A DNA stretch of 11,481 bases, from positions 1 to 11,481 of the forward strand of contig JANNGT010000083.1 in NCBI GenBank assembly GCA_031404015.1, given 5' to 3'. The position numbers were made by a program, and so were the translations under genes. The stretch comes from RPQJ01 sp031404015 (GTDB lineage: Bacteria; Pseudomonadota; Gammaproteobacteria; Steroidobacterales; Steroidobacteraceae). Positions within the stretch are counted from its first letter, which is position 1; the number at the start of each line of letters is the position of its first letter. This document shows positions 1-6,319 of the stretch, piece after piece. The notes below the pieces were generated by a model. The model was not told the origin of the DNA. It was given only the letters and a program-made list of their open reading frames with translations, and made no database searches.

Positions 1-300
1 CACTACCTCCTGTTCCAGCAGGTAACCCACGCGCTGCGACAGCAACAGCTGTGTTTCCAGCTCCGCAATCGAGCCCCGAGCGACTCGCAAGAAGTAGACG
101 TATTCCCTGACGGAGCTGCGAGCGGAGCCCTCAGCGATATTGGAGGGGATCGAGGCCGCTGCACGCCGCAGTTGCGAAACGAGGCCATACGTTTCGGAGC
201 GAGGTAAAGCCGTAGAAGCCCGATGCACATGGACGGCAAGGTCCAGTGCTTTCTGCCAAAGAATCAGGTCTTTGTGACTAAGCCGAGATAGCTGCTCCAT
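1..300 (-). CDS. Four-helix bundle protein (S23/IVS family), 3' end cut by the window
   Basis: The minus strand is open from the ATG at 300-298 to the window edge and gives 100 residues beginning MEQLSRLSHKDLILWQKAL. The family signature is clear: an early 'DLILWQKALDLAVHVH' helix, then 'LVSQLRRAAASIPSNIAEG' around residues 41-59, a 'REYVYFLRVARGSIAELETQ' helix, and a final 'SQRVGYLLEQE' stretch. This is the small protein family often found as an insert in 23S rRNA genes or as scattered solitary genes, related to the bAvd accessory protein of diversity-generating retroelements. Members are usually around 115-130 residues, so only the last turn or so is missing. A second ATG at 307-305 is out of frame. 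No rRNA, reverse transcriptase or other partner is visible nearby. Its cellular role is not known to me; the family assignment is secure, the function is not. Confidence 0.85.
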   Translation of the reverse strand, partial: MEQLSRLSHKDLILWQKALDLAVHVHRASTALPRSETYGLVSQLRRAAASIPSNIAEGSARSSVREYVYFLRVARGSIAELETQLLLSQRVGYLLEQEVV

Positions 301-464
301 GCGCCATCTTCGGCGGTTACGACCAGCGGTCGCTAACTAGATTTTCAGGCATAAGCGCGAATTTCTCGGTGGTATCTCTTGCCCGTGCCCGCTGCCTTAC
401 GGACGCCGCTCGAATTGCCGTAGCAGTTGGGCGAGCGCTTCCTGCACTTCCCGCCCTTCCTGCG

Positions 465-1250
465 CTACTCCGTAAAGCTCATCCCCACATGGCTGAACCC
501 CGCATCGACGTAAAGCACTTCGCCGGTGATGCCTGAGGCGAGGTCGGAGCACAGGAACGCAGCGGCATTGCCGACTTCGTCGGTGGTCACGTTGCGACGG
601 AGCGGGGTAGCGGCGGCCACCTGCGTCAGCATCTTGCGGAACCCGCTGACCCCAGCCGCGGCCAGCGTCTTGATCGGGCCTGCCGAGATCGCGTTGACGC
701 GAATGCCCTGCGGGCCGAGGTCGGCCGCGAGGAAGCGCACGTTGGCCTCGAGGCTCGCCTTGGCGAGTCCCATCACGTTGTAGCTCGGGATCGAGCGCAC
801 GGCGCCCAGGTACGACAGCGTGATGATCGCGCCTGCGCGTCCCTGCATCATCGGCTTGCTGGCCTTGGCCAGCGCGGTGAGGCTGTAGCTCGAGATCTCG
901 TGCGCGATGCGGAAGCCGTCGCGCGTCGTGCTGTCCACGAACGTGCCGGCCAGCTCTTCTCGCGGCGCAAACGCGACCGAGTGCACGATGATGTCGAGCG
1001 AATCCCAGACTTCGCGGATGCCGGCGAAAGCCGCTTCGATCTCGGCATCGGAGGCCACATCCATCTGCAGCGTGACGGCCGAGTTGAACTCTTTTGCCAT
1101 GTCGACGACGCGGTCCTTGAGCCGGTCGCCCTGGTACGTGAATGCGAGTTCCGCGCCCTCCCGGTGCATCGCTGCTGCGATGCCGTGTGCGATCGAACGT
1201 TCCGAGGCGAGCCCCACGATGAGGGCCCGCTTGCCTGTCAGGAATCCCAC
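465..1250 (-). CDS. fabI: Enoyl-[acyl-carrier-protein] reductase (NADH), FabI
   Basis: FabI catalyses the last reduction of each fatty-acid elongation cycle (trans-2-enoyl-ACP to acyl-ACP) in the cytoplasm and is the triclosan target. The 261-residue product (E. coli FabI has 262) is collinear with the family: N-terminal MGFLTGKRALIVGLASERS with the degenerate dinucleotide-binding loop, MHREGAELAFTYQ at 28-40, HSVAFAP at 90-96, then ITLSYLGA and SYNVMGLAKASLEANVRF holding Tyr147, Tyr157 and Lys164 of the FabI catalytic set. RVNAISAGPIKTLAA and FLCSDLASGITGEVLYVD complete it. The start codon is GTG at 1250-1248. It gives exactly the family N-terminus, and a purine-rich CTGAAGAAC lies just upstream. 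The gene follows mltD with an 8-base gap, so it is probably the last gene of the gloB-mltD-fabI transcript. E. coli Gly93 is Ala here; Ala also occurs naturally in staphylococcal FabI, so this need not mean resistance. Confidence 0.96.
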   Translation of the reverse strand: MGFLTGKRALIVGLASERSIAHGIAAAMHREGAELAFTYQGDRLKDRVVDMAKEFNSAVTLQMDVASDAEIEAAFAGIREVWDSLDIIVHSVAFAPREELAGTFVDSTTRDGFRIAHEISSYSLTALAKASKPMMQGRAGAIITLSYLGAVRSIPSYNVMGLAKASLEANVRFLAADLGPQGIRVNAISAGPIKTLAAAGVSGFRKMLTQVAAATPLRRNVTTDEVGNAAAFLCSDLASGITGEVLYVDAGFSHVGMSFTE

Positions 1251-1258
1251 GATGTTCT

Positions 1259-2935
1259 TCAGCCTCCGGATTGGCGGCGGGGGTCGGTGTAGACGACGAG
1301 ACGCTGGCCCGCGCGCAGCGACGACGATTGCCGCAGGCTGTTCCAGGTCATGAGTTCACGGACGCTGACGTCGAAGCGGGCAGCGATTTCTGAAAGCGTG
1401 TCGCCGCTCCTGACCTTGTACGTCACGCGATTCGTTTCCTTGCTCGAATTCGCGGCGGTGCGCGTATCGCTGCCGCGGTAACCGGTGCTGGGAATCTCGA
1501 GGCGCGCGCCCGCAATCAACCCCGCCTTGCTCGAGAGCCCGTTCGCCGCGGCGAGCGACGGCACCGACACGTGGTTCTTGCGTGCCACCGCCCACAGCGT
1601 GTCGCCGGATTTCACCACGTACACCTTGCGCTTCTGCGTCGCCGCGGGCCTCTGGTGCTCGGGCAGCTGCGAGGTGATGTCCTCACGCGGGGCGGCCAGC
1701 GCGGCGAGCGTGGCGGTGGGGCCTGCAGCAGCGGGGATCAGCAGCGATTGACCCGGCTGGATCACCGAGCCGCGCAGGCCGTTTGCCTCCTTCACGGAGG
1801 CCATCGACACGCCGTATCTGCGCGAGATGACGCTCAACGTTTCGCCGCGACGCACGTTGTGCCGCACTTCCGGCGGCGGAGCGATGGCCGCCACGGCGAT
1901 CGTGCTCTCGCCCGCAACCGCCTGGTCCAGCATCGCCTGGCGGAACACCTGCGCGCTGGGAATCGGCAGCAGCAAACGATGCGGTCCGTGGGGCGGCGTC
2001 GTCATTCGGTTGTAGCCCGGGTTCAGCGCGAACATGTCCTCGCGCGAGATCCCGGCGAGCTTCGCCGCTTCTTCAAGTTTGACCTGGTGCCCCGGATCGA
2101 CGACCTCGAAGAACGGTTGATTCGGAATCGCGGCGAAGGTGAGACCGTACGCTTCGGGATTGCGCACGATGCGGCTGATGGCCAGCAGCTTCGGCACATA
2201 GTCACGCGTTTCGGCGCGCAGGTTGAGGCTGAAAAAATCGGTGGGCAAGCCTGCGGACTGGTTGCGACGCACGGCGTTGCTGACGGTGCCCTCGCCACCG
2301 TTGTAAGCGGCGATCGCCAGGTACCAGTTGCCAGCGAAATACCGGTTGAGGTACTCCAGGTACGTGAGCGCCGCGCCAGTCGCCTCGATCACGTCACGGC
2401 GCTCGTCAATCCACCAGTTCTGTTCGAGGCCGTAGTGCTTGCCCGACGACGGGATGAACTGCCACAGGCCCGATGCGCGGCTGCGCGAATACGCCACGGG
2501 GTTGAAGGCACTTTCGACGACCGGCAGCAGTGCCAGTTCGAGCGGCAGTTGGCGCTTCTCGAGTTCCTGCACGATGTAATACAGGTAACGCGCGCCGCGC
2601 TTGAACGTGCGGTCGAGGAACTCCGGGCTCTTGCGGTAAAGCGCGACCTCGCGGTCCACCGCGTGATGGGCTACGTCGGGCAGTGCATACCCATCGCGAA
2701 TGCGGTCAAGCAGGTCGGTGTATTGCTCGGGCGGCAGGTGCGGCACCTCGCGCTCCGCCTGGAGCGTGCCCGGTATGGTCACGGTGGCGCGGTCCATCGG
2801 CGCCTTTGGACCGGGATGCTCAGGCGCGGGTGGCAGGCTCGAATACGGCCCCTGGGGCGTGGTGGCGCAACCCGCCAGCGCCAAAGCGGCGAAGGCGCAG
2901 GCAAACCAGGAAATTCGGTGATGCATAGGGTTCAT
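1259..2935 (-). CDS. mltD: Membrane-bound lytic murein transglycosylase D with three LysM repeats
   Basis: MltD is an outer-membrane lipoprotein that cleaves the MurNAc-GlcNAc bond of peptidoglycan with 1,6-anhydro-MurNAc formation. The 558-residue product starts with a signal peptide ending in a lipobox LAGC (Cys23). Residue +2 is Ala, which predicts outer-membrane sorting. The SLT catalytic domain spans about 110-240: LLPVVESAFNPVAYS with catalytic Glu141, then ASGLWQFIPSSGKHYGL and LAIAAYNGGEGTV. Three LysM peptidoglycan-binding repeats follow at about 358-400, 437-482 and 505-548, each with a (R/S)G(E/D)TL core. E. coli MltD is shorter (about 450 residues) with two LysM; a third repeat is common elsewhere. 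The gene lies 6 bases after the gloB stop and 8 before fabI, so it is the middle gene of one operon. Met1 and Met4 are both possible starts, neither with a strong ribosome site. Confidence 0.94.
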   Translation of the reverse strand: MNPMHHRISWFACAFAALALAGCATTPQGPYSSLPPAPEHPGPKAPMDRATVTIPGTLQAEREVPHLPPEQYTDLLDRIRDGYALPDVAHHAVDREVALYRKSPEFLDRTFKRGARYLYYIVQELEKRQLPLELALLPVVESAFNPVAYSRSRASGLWQFIPSSGKHYGLEQNWWIDERRDVIEATGAALTYLEYLNRYFAGNWYLAIAAYNGGEGTVSNAVRRNQSAGLPTDFFSLNLRAETRDYVPKLLAISRIVRNPEAYGLTFAAIPNQPFFEVVDPGHQVKLEEAAKLAGISREDMFALNPGYNRMTTPPHGPHRLLLPIPSAQVFRQAMLDQAVAGESTIAVAAIAPPPEVRHNVRRGETLSVISRRYGVSMASVKEANGLRGSVIQPGQSLLIPAAAGPTATLAALAAPREDITSQLPEHQRPAATQKRKVYVVKSGDTLWAVARKNHVSVPSLAAANGLSSKAGLIAGARLEIPSTGYRGSDTRTAANSSKETNRVTYKVRSGDTLSEIAARFDVSVRELMTWNSLRQSSSLRAGQRLVVYTDPRRQSGG

Positions 2936-2941
2936 GGAAAC

Positions 2942-3718
2942 TCAGCGATAGCCGTCTTTCCACCGGCGCACGGCTGCGAACACGTCGACTGGATGGGGCA
3001 GCGGGTGCCCGACCTGTCGTTCGGCAGCCTCACACACGGCCGGGATGCGGCTGCGCAGGAAAGGGTTGATGAGTCGCTCGCGCCCGAGTGTGGACGGCAG
3101 CGTGATTTCGTCGCGTGCGCGACGCTGCTCGACTTCTCCGAGCGTCTCGCGGATGTAGTCGTTGCCGGGCTCGACGGCCGCGGCGAAGCGCAAATTGGCG
3201 AGCGTGTATTCGTGCGCGCAGAAAACGCGTGTGGAATCCGGCAGCGACGCGAGGCGCTCGAGGGAGTCGAACATCTGCTGCGCGGTGCCTTCGAACAATC
3301 GTCCGCAGCCTGCGCTGAACAGCGTGTCGCCGCAGAACAGCGCACCGTGGCCGGCATAGGCGATGTGGCCGAGCGTGTGCCCAGGGACGGCCATGACGTC
3401 GAATTCGAGCCCGAGTTCTGCAAGTGACGCTTTGCCTCCGTCATCCAGTGCCTGCACGGCGCAGGGCATCTGTTCTCGAGCCGGCCCGTACACCGGGGCA
3501 CCGTGCCGGGACGCCAGCGCAGCGACACCACCGACGTGGTCGCGGTGATGATGCGTGACGAGAATCGCGGCGAGCCGTGATCCTTGCGCCTGCAATGCCT
3601 GCTCCACGGGGCGATCATCGCCCGGGTCTACCACCACGGCTGCGGTCGGGTCTGCCGGCGCGCTGATGAGCCAGATGTAGTTGTCCGAGAATGCCCGCAC
3701 CGGGCTCACTTGCAGCAT
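2942..3718 (-). CDS. gloB: Hydroxyacylglutathione hydrolase (glyoxalase II)
   Basis: GloB hydrolyses S-D-lactoylglutathione to D-lactate and glutathione, the second step of methylglyoxal detoxification in the cytoplasm. The 258-residue product has the metallo-beta-lactamase fold signature VTHHHRDHVGG (His56, His58, Asp60, His61), the PGHTLGH motif with His114, the bridging aspartate in LFCGDTLFSAGCGR (Asp131), and CAHEYT with His169. Together these are the full binuclear metal site. The C-terminal substrate domain is present, with NPFLR at 218-222 and the usual family ending. The start at 3718 gives the standard MLQVSPVRAFSDNYIW N-terminus, with AAGGAG 11 bases upstream. It is the first gene of the minus-strand operon and is divergent from the YafS-like methyltransferase, the same arrangement as gloB/yafS in E. 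coli. Confidence 0.96.
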   Translation of the reverse strand: MLQVSPVRAFSDNYIWLISAPADPTAAVVVDPGDDRPVEQALQAQGSRLAAILVTHHHRDHVGGVAALASRHGAPVYGPAREQMPCAVQALDDGGKASLAELGLEFDVMAVPGHTLGHIAYAGHGALFCGDTLFSAGCGRLFEGTAQQMFDSLERLASLPDSTRVFCAHEYTLANLRFAAAVEPGNDYIRETLGEVEQRRARDEITLPSTLGRERLINPFLRSRIPAVCEAAERQVGHPLPHPVDVFAAVRRWKDGYR

Positions 3719-3729
3719 GCAGCTGGGGA

Positions 3730-3735
3730 CTCCTT
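3730..3735 (-). promoter_or_regulatory. Ribosome binding site of gloB
   Basis: On the minus strand the hexamer AAGGAG lies 11 bases upstream of the gloB ATG. It is the best Shine-Dalgarno match in the window and supports the chosen gloB start, although the spacing is somewhat long. Confidence 0.6.
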
Positions 3736-3771
3736 GTCGAGGTCCACGGTCCTATGAGTCCAGGCGCGCGT

Positions 3772-3800
3772 ATTAGAGCCGTTCGGGGCAGAAAATTCCA
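3772..3800 (-). promoter_or_regulatory. Possible sigma70-type promoter for gloB-mltD-fabI
   Basis: Read on the minus strand, TCTAAT (3777-3772) matches the -10 consensus at five of six bases but lacks the important second A. TGGAAT lies 17 bases further upstream (3800-3795) and is a weak -35. It sits in the only intergenic space upstream of this operon, so a promoter is expected here. The exact boxes are a guess. Confidence 0.3.
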
Positions 3801-3844
3801 CATGACAGGCCACGTTTTTTCGACGTCCTGCAGCGACTTGCGGC

Positions 3845-3850
3845 TATCCT
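3845..3850 (+). promoter_or_regulatory. Possible -10 box of the methyltransferase-rnhA transcript, close to the start codon
   Basis: TATCCT fits the TANNNT form of a -10 element and ends 7 bases before the ATG at 3858. No purine-rich ribosome site is visible between them. If it is the true -10, the transcript would start at or within a base or two of the ATG and be leaderless. No convincing -35 lies at 16-18 bases upstream. Confidence 0.3.
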
Positions 3851-3857
3851 TGCGCGC

Positions 3858-4592
3858 ATGACAGCGAACCCCGTCGCAGATCACTGGCTCGGTTCCCCGC
3901 TCGGGGCAGCCGTGCTTGCGCTGGAGACGCGCCTGCTGCAGGACGCGCTCGCGGACGTCGTGGGCTTCGAATTGCTGCAGATCGGCCGCTGGGGCGACCC
4001 TGCGCAGCTCTGCGCGGCGGCCCGCACGCAGCACCGGACGTGCATTGCGCCCGACGCCAACGGCGCCCATGCGGTGAGGGCCCATTTCGACGCACTGCCG
4101 ATCGCAACCAATTCGGTTGAAGCCGTGCTGCTGCCGCACACGCTGGAGCATGCTCCGCGACCGCATGAACTTTTGCGCGAAGTCGATCGCGTGCTCGTCG
4201 GTGAAGGCAACCTGATCATTTGCGCGTTCAACCCGTGGGGCACCTGGGGCGTGCGGCATCACTTCGCATCAAGCGAGCGGCGCTTCCCGCCGCACGCGAC
4301 CCGGCTCATGAGCGAGCACCGTACGCGTGACTGGCTGGGGCTGCTCGGTTTCGAAGTCGTATCGACGCGCCGCTACCTGTTCGGCCCGCCGTGGGCGCAG
4401 CGCATGTTCGGGCTGAGCGAAGACAGCTGGCTGGAGCGTCATGGCCCTGCAGTCGCATCGCCATTGGCCGGTGCGTATTTGCTGAAGGCGCGCAAGCGCG
4501 TGCGCACGATGACTCCGATCCGGCCTGCGTGGACGCAGCGCCCCGTGCTCGTGGGTGCCGCACCGGAACCGACGACGAGACAGGCCGCGTGA
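3858..4592 (+). CDS. YafS-like class I SAM-dependent methyltransferase
   Basis: The 244-residue protein resembles the E. coli YafS family that sits between gloB and rnhA. It reads as a methyltransferase type 11 domain. The strand/loop FELLQIGRWGD (37-47) takes the place of motif I, HFDALPIATNSVEAVLLPHTLEH (77-98) covers the motif II/III region, and HELLREVDRVLVGEGNLIICAFNPWG (103-128) is the conserved helix-strand-loop. The usual glycine-rich GxGxG is degenerate (G-R-W-G). E. coli YafS, as I recall it, is also degenerate there, so this is probably a family trait. The last 30 residues, after the KARKRVR stretch, are low-complexity and basic. The substrate is unknown. No ribosome site is obvious. 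The stop overlaps the rnhA start by 4 bases (GTGA), implying translational coupling with rnhA. Family assignment is good; in vivo function is open. Confidence 0.85.
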   Translation: MTANPVADHWLGSPLGAAVLALETRLLQDALADVVGFELLQIGRWGDPAQLCAAARTQHRTCIAPDANGAHAVRAHFDALPIATNSVEAVLLPHTLEHAPRPHELLREVDRVLVGEGNLIICAFNPWGTWGVRHHFASSERRFPPHATRLMSEHRTRDWLGLLGFEVVSTRRYLFGPPWAQRMFGLSEDSWLERHGPAVASPLAGAYLLKARKRVRTMTPIRPAWTQRPVLVGAAPEPTTRQAA

Positions 4593-5050
4593 GCTCAGCC
4601 GAAGTGATCGTGCACACGGACGGCGCCTGCAAGGGCAATCCCGGTCCGGGCGGCTGGGGCGCGCTGCTCGAGACGGGCGAACACCGCAAGGAGCTCTGCG
4701 GCGGCGAGCCGCTCACGACGAACAATCGCATGGAACTCACCGCAGCCATCGAAGCGCTTGCGGCATTGAAGCGTCGGTGCGTGGTGCAGCTCTACACGGA
4801 TTCGCAGTACGTGCGGCTCGGCATCACCGAGTGGTTGCCGCAATGGAAGAAGCGTGGCTGGAAGACGGCCGACAAAAAGCCCGTCAAGAACGCCGATTTG
4901 TGGCTGCTGCTCGAGGAGCAGATCGGGCGGCACGAGGTGCACTGGCACTGGGTCAAGGGACACTCCGGGCATCCCGGCAATGAGCGGGCGGATGAACTTG
5001 CCAACATGGGCATCGCGGCGCTGCGCGATGCCCAAGGGGATAGGGGATAG
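4589..5050 (+). CDS. rnhA: Ribonuclease HI
   Basis: RNase HI cleaves the RNA strand of RNA:DNA hybrids (R-loops, primers) using two metal ions. I place the start at GTG 4589, which overlaps the methyltransferase stop as GTGA with CAGG four bases upstream, and yields 153 residues (E. coli 155). The frame is open further upstream, but that part only shadows the methyltransferase gene. All catalytic residues are present: Asp11 in HTDGACKGNPGPGGWG, Glu49 in TTNNRMEL, Asp71 in YTDSQYV, His125 in VKGHSGHPGNE, and Asp135 in ERADELAN. The basic protrusion QWKKRGWKTADKKPVKN (85-101) for hybrid binding is intact. The final residues QGDRG and the TAG stop are written by the TAACCCC-type repeat that begins at 5036, so the C-terminus appears to have been finished by repeat DNA. 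Confidence 0.95.
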   Translation: MSSAEVIVHTDGACKGNPGPGGWGALLETGEHRKELCGGEPLTTNNRMELTAAIEALAALKRRCVVQLYTDSQYVRLGITEWLPQWKKRGWKTADKKPVKNADLWLLLEEQIGRHEVHWHWVKGHSGHPGNERADELANMGIAALRDAQGDRG

Positions 5051-5106
5051 GGGTTAGTCGGAAGCGCCAATTCCGACTAACCCCTAACCCCCATCCCCTA
5101 ACCCCT
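5036..5106. repeat. TAACCCC/GGGGATA-type repeat block, left copy
   Basis: On the plus strand three GGGG runs (5036-5039, 5043-5046, 5050-5053) spaced by ATA are followed by GGGGTTAGTCGGAA. After a 7-base loop the complement returns as TTCCGACTAACCCC, then three further C-runs at 5088-5092, 5095-5098 and 5102-5105 separated by AT or TAA. The block overlaps the last five codons and stop of rnhA and ends 38 bases before the aminotransferase start. It shares the exact 20-mer TCCGACTAACCCCTAACCCC (5072-5091) with the right copy at 6288-6307. It looks like a dispersed, telomere-like heptamer repeat, TAACCCC. Confidence 0.9.
5049..5085. repeat. 15-bp perfect inverted repeat (hairpin) at the rnhA stop
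   Basis: AGGGGTTAGTCGGAA (5049-5063) pairs perfectly with TTCCGACTAACCCCT (5071-5085) across a 7-base loop. The rnhA TAG stop (5048-5050) enters the left arm. The hairpin could shield the rnhA mRNA 3' end or slow transcription into the aminotransferase gene. No U-run follows the stem, so it is not a standard intrinsic terminator. Confidence 0.85.
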
Positions 5107-5134
5107 TTAAACTAGGGCGAGCCGCACTCTCCGT

Positions 5135-5138
5135 AGGA
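5135..5138 (+). promoter_or_regulatory. Ribosome binding site of the wbpE-like gene
   Basis: AGGA within GTAGGACG lies 5 bases upstream of ATG 5144, good spacing for a Shine-Dalgarno sequence, and fixes this start. It lies outside the repeat, so the gene kept its own leader. TAAACT at 5108-5113 has some -10 character but no matching -35. Confidence 0.55.
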
Positions 5139-5143
5139 CGACC

Positions 5144-6259
5144 ATGGAATTCATCGTCCTCAAGACTCAGTACAGCCGGCTCAAGGGCTCCGTCGACGGC
5201 CGCATCCACAAGGTGCTCGAGCACGGCCAGTACGTCATGGGTCCCGAGGTCGTCGAACTTGAAAAGCAGCTCGCGGAGTACGTGGGCACCAAGCACTGCC
5301 TGGGCGTGGCCAGCGGAACGGACGCGCTGCTGATGGCCTTGATGGCGCTCGACATCGGGCCTGGCGACGAAGTCATCACGGTGCCGTTCACGTTTTTTGC
5401 GACGGCCGAGATGATTGCCCTGATCGGCGCCAAGCCGGTCTTCGTCGACATCGATCGCGATACCTACAACCTGGACCCCAGCAAGCTGCAGGCGGCCATC
5501 ACGCCGCGCACCAAGGCGATCATGCCGGTGTCACTGTACGGCCAGTGTGCGGACATCGACGCGATCAATGCCATCGCCTGTGGCAACGAGTTGCCGGTGA
5601 TCGAGGACGCCGCGCAGAGTTTTGGCGCGACGTACAAGGGACGCAGGTCGGGCGGCATGACGATGATCGGCGCCACCTCGTTTTTCCCCTCGAAGCCGCT
5701 CGGTTGCTACGGCGACGGCGGTGCACTGTTCACCAACGACGACCGCATCGCGACGATCCTGCGCGAGATTCGCGTGCACGGCCAGGACCGCCGCTACCAC
5801 CATCCGCGACTGGGCCTTACTGGCCGGCTCGATTCGATCCAGGCCGCCGTACTGCTCGCCAAGATGGAAATTTTCGCAGACGAAGTGACTGCGCGTCATC
5901 GGCTGGGCGAGCGTTATGCGGCGCTCATTGCTGACAAGTTCGGCACTGGCGCGCAAGCGAAGGTGCGCGCGCCGAAGGTCGAGCAGTCCAACACCTGTGT
6001 GTACGCGCAGTACACGGTCGAGGTGGAGCAGCGCGAGATCGTCGAGACGCGCTTGAAGGCCGCGGGCGTGCCGACCGCCGTGCACTACCCGCTGGCGTTG
6101 CACATGCAGCCCGTGTTCAAGCACCTGGGGCACAAGGAAGGCGACTTCTCGGTCTCGGCAGCCGCGGCGCGGCGTGTGCTCAGCTTGCCGATGCATCCTT
6201 ACCTCACCGACGAACAGCAAGTGCAGGTGGTCGATGCGTTAGCCGCAGCCGTCGGTTGA
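5144..6259 (+). CDS. wbpE: WbpE/WlbC-type UDP-sugar aminotransferase (DegT/DnrJ/EryC1/StrS family)
   Basis: The 371-residue product is a PLP-dependent sugar aminotransferase, closest in my recollection to WbpE/WlbC. These convert UDP-2-acetamido-2-deoxy-3-oxo-glucuronate, with glutamate, to the 3-amino sugar on the way to UDP-GlcNAc(3NAc)A and ManNAc3NAcA of O-antigens. Visible family motifs are LEHGQYVMGPEVVELE (25-40), ASGTDALLMAL (56-66), GDEVITVPFTFFATAE (74-89), VSLYGQCADIDAINAI (129-144), EDAAQSFGATYKG (154-166) with Asp155 and Gln158 for the cofactor, and SFFPSKPLGCYGDGGA with Lys184 as the PLP lysine. HGQDRRYHH, VYAQYTV, AAGVPTAVHYPLALHMQP and LPMHPYL follow as in WbpE. No part is missing. 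It sits alone between rnhA and dnaQ, bracketed by the repeat blocks, and away from other sugar genes (next at 8655). A related 3-keto-sugar aminotransferase specificity cannot be excluded. Confidence 0.88.
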   Translation: MEFIVLKTQYSRLKGSVDGRIHKVLEHGQYVMGPEVVELEKQLAEYVGTKHCLGVASGTDALLMALMALDIGPGDEVITVPFTFFATAEMIALIGAKPVFVDIDRDTYNLDPSKLQAAITPRTKAIMPVSLYGQCADIDAINAIACGNELPVIEDAAQSFGATYKGRRSGGMTMIGATSFFPSKPLGCYGDGGALFTNDDRIATILREIRVHGQDRRYHHPRLGLTGRLDSIQAAVLLAKMEIFADEVTARHRLGERYAALIADKFGTGAQAKVRAPKVEQSNTCVYAQYTVEVEQREIVETRLKAAGVPTAVHYPLALHMQPVFKHLGHKEGDFSVSAAAARRVLSLPMHPYLTDEQQVQVVDALAAAVG

Positions 6260-6287
6260 AACTGCCCTGAATGGCTTCGGTTGCACC

Positions 6288-6315
6288 TCCGACTAACCCC
6301 TAACCCCTAACCCCT
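6288..6315. repeat. TAACCCC repeat block, right copy, abutting dnaQ
   Basis: TCCGACTAACCCCTAACCCC (6288-6307) is followed by one more TAACCCC unit and a T, making three CCCC runs at 6297-6300, 6304-6307 and 6311-6314. It is in the same orientation as the right arm of the left copy, so the aminotransferase gene lies between direct repeats. It ends four bases before the dnaQ ATG, and its third unit places an in-frame TAA at 6308-6310 upstream of dnaQ. There is no left (GGGGATA) arm here, so no hairpin. Confidence 0.88.
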
Positions 6316-6319
6316 CTCC

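Noticed and set aside
387..485. Plausible-looking peptide downstream of and overlapping the end of fabI on the minus strand (VQEALAQLLRQFERRP)
   Set aside because: No start codon lies in this frame before the sequence becomes a fabI shadow, and it would be under 40 residues. The 301-464 gap otherwise shows only a weak 5-bp hairpin at 320-332.
1571..3427. Very long open frame (618 codons) on the plus strand opposite mltD and gloB
   Set aside because: It is antisense to two clearly conserved genes, has low-complexity Arg/Gly/Val-rich composition and no recognisable motif. Such frames are common shadows in GC-rich DNA.
4391..4588. N-terminally extended rnhA starting at 4391
   Set aside because: The added 66 residues overlap the methyltransferase gene and match no part of RNase HI. 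The GTG at 4589 gives the normal family length.
5036..6315. CRISPR-like array or short tandem array
   Set aside because: The repeat units are 7-base heptamers without unique spacers, and the two blocks are 1.2 kb apart with a complete gene between them.
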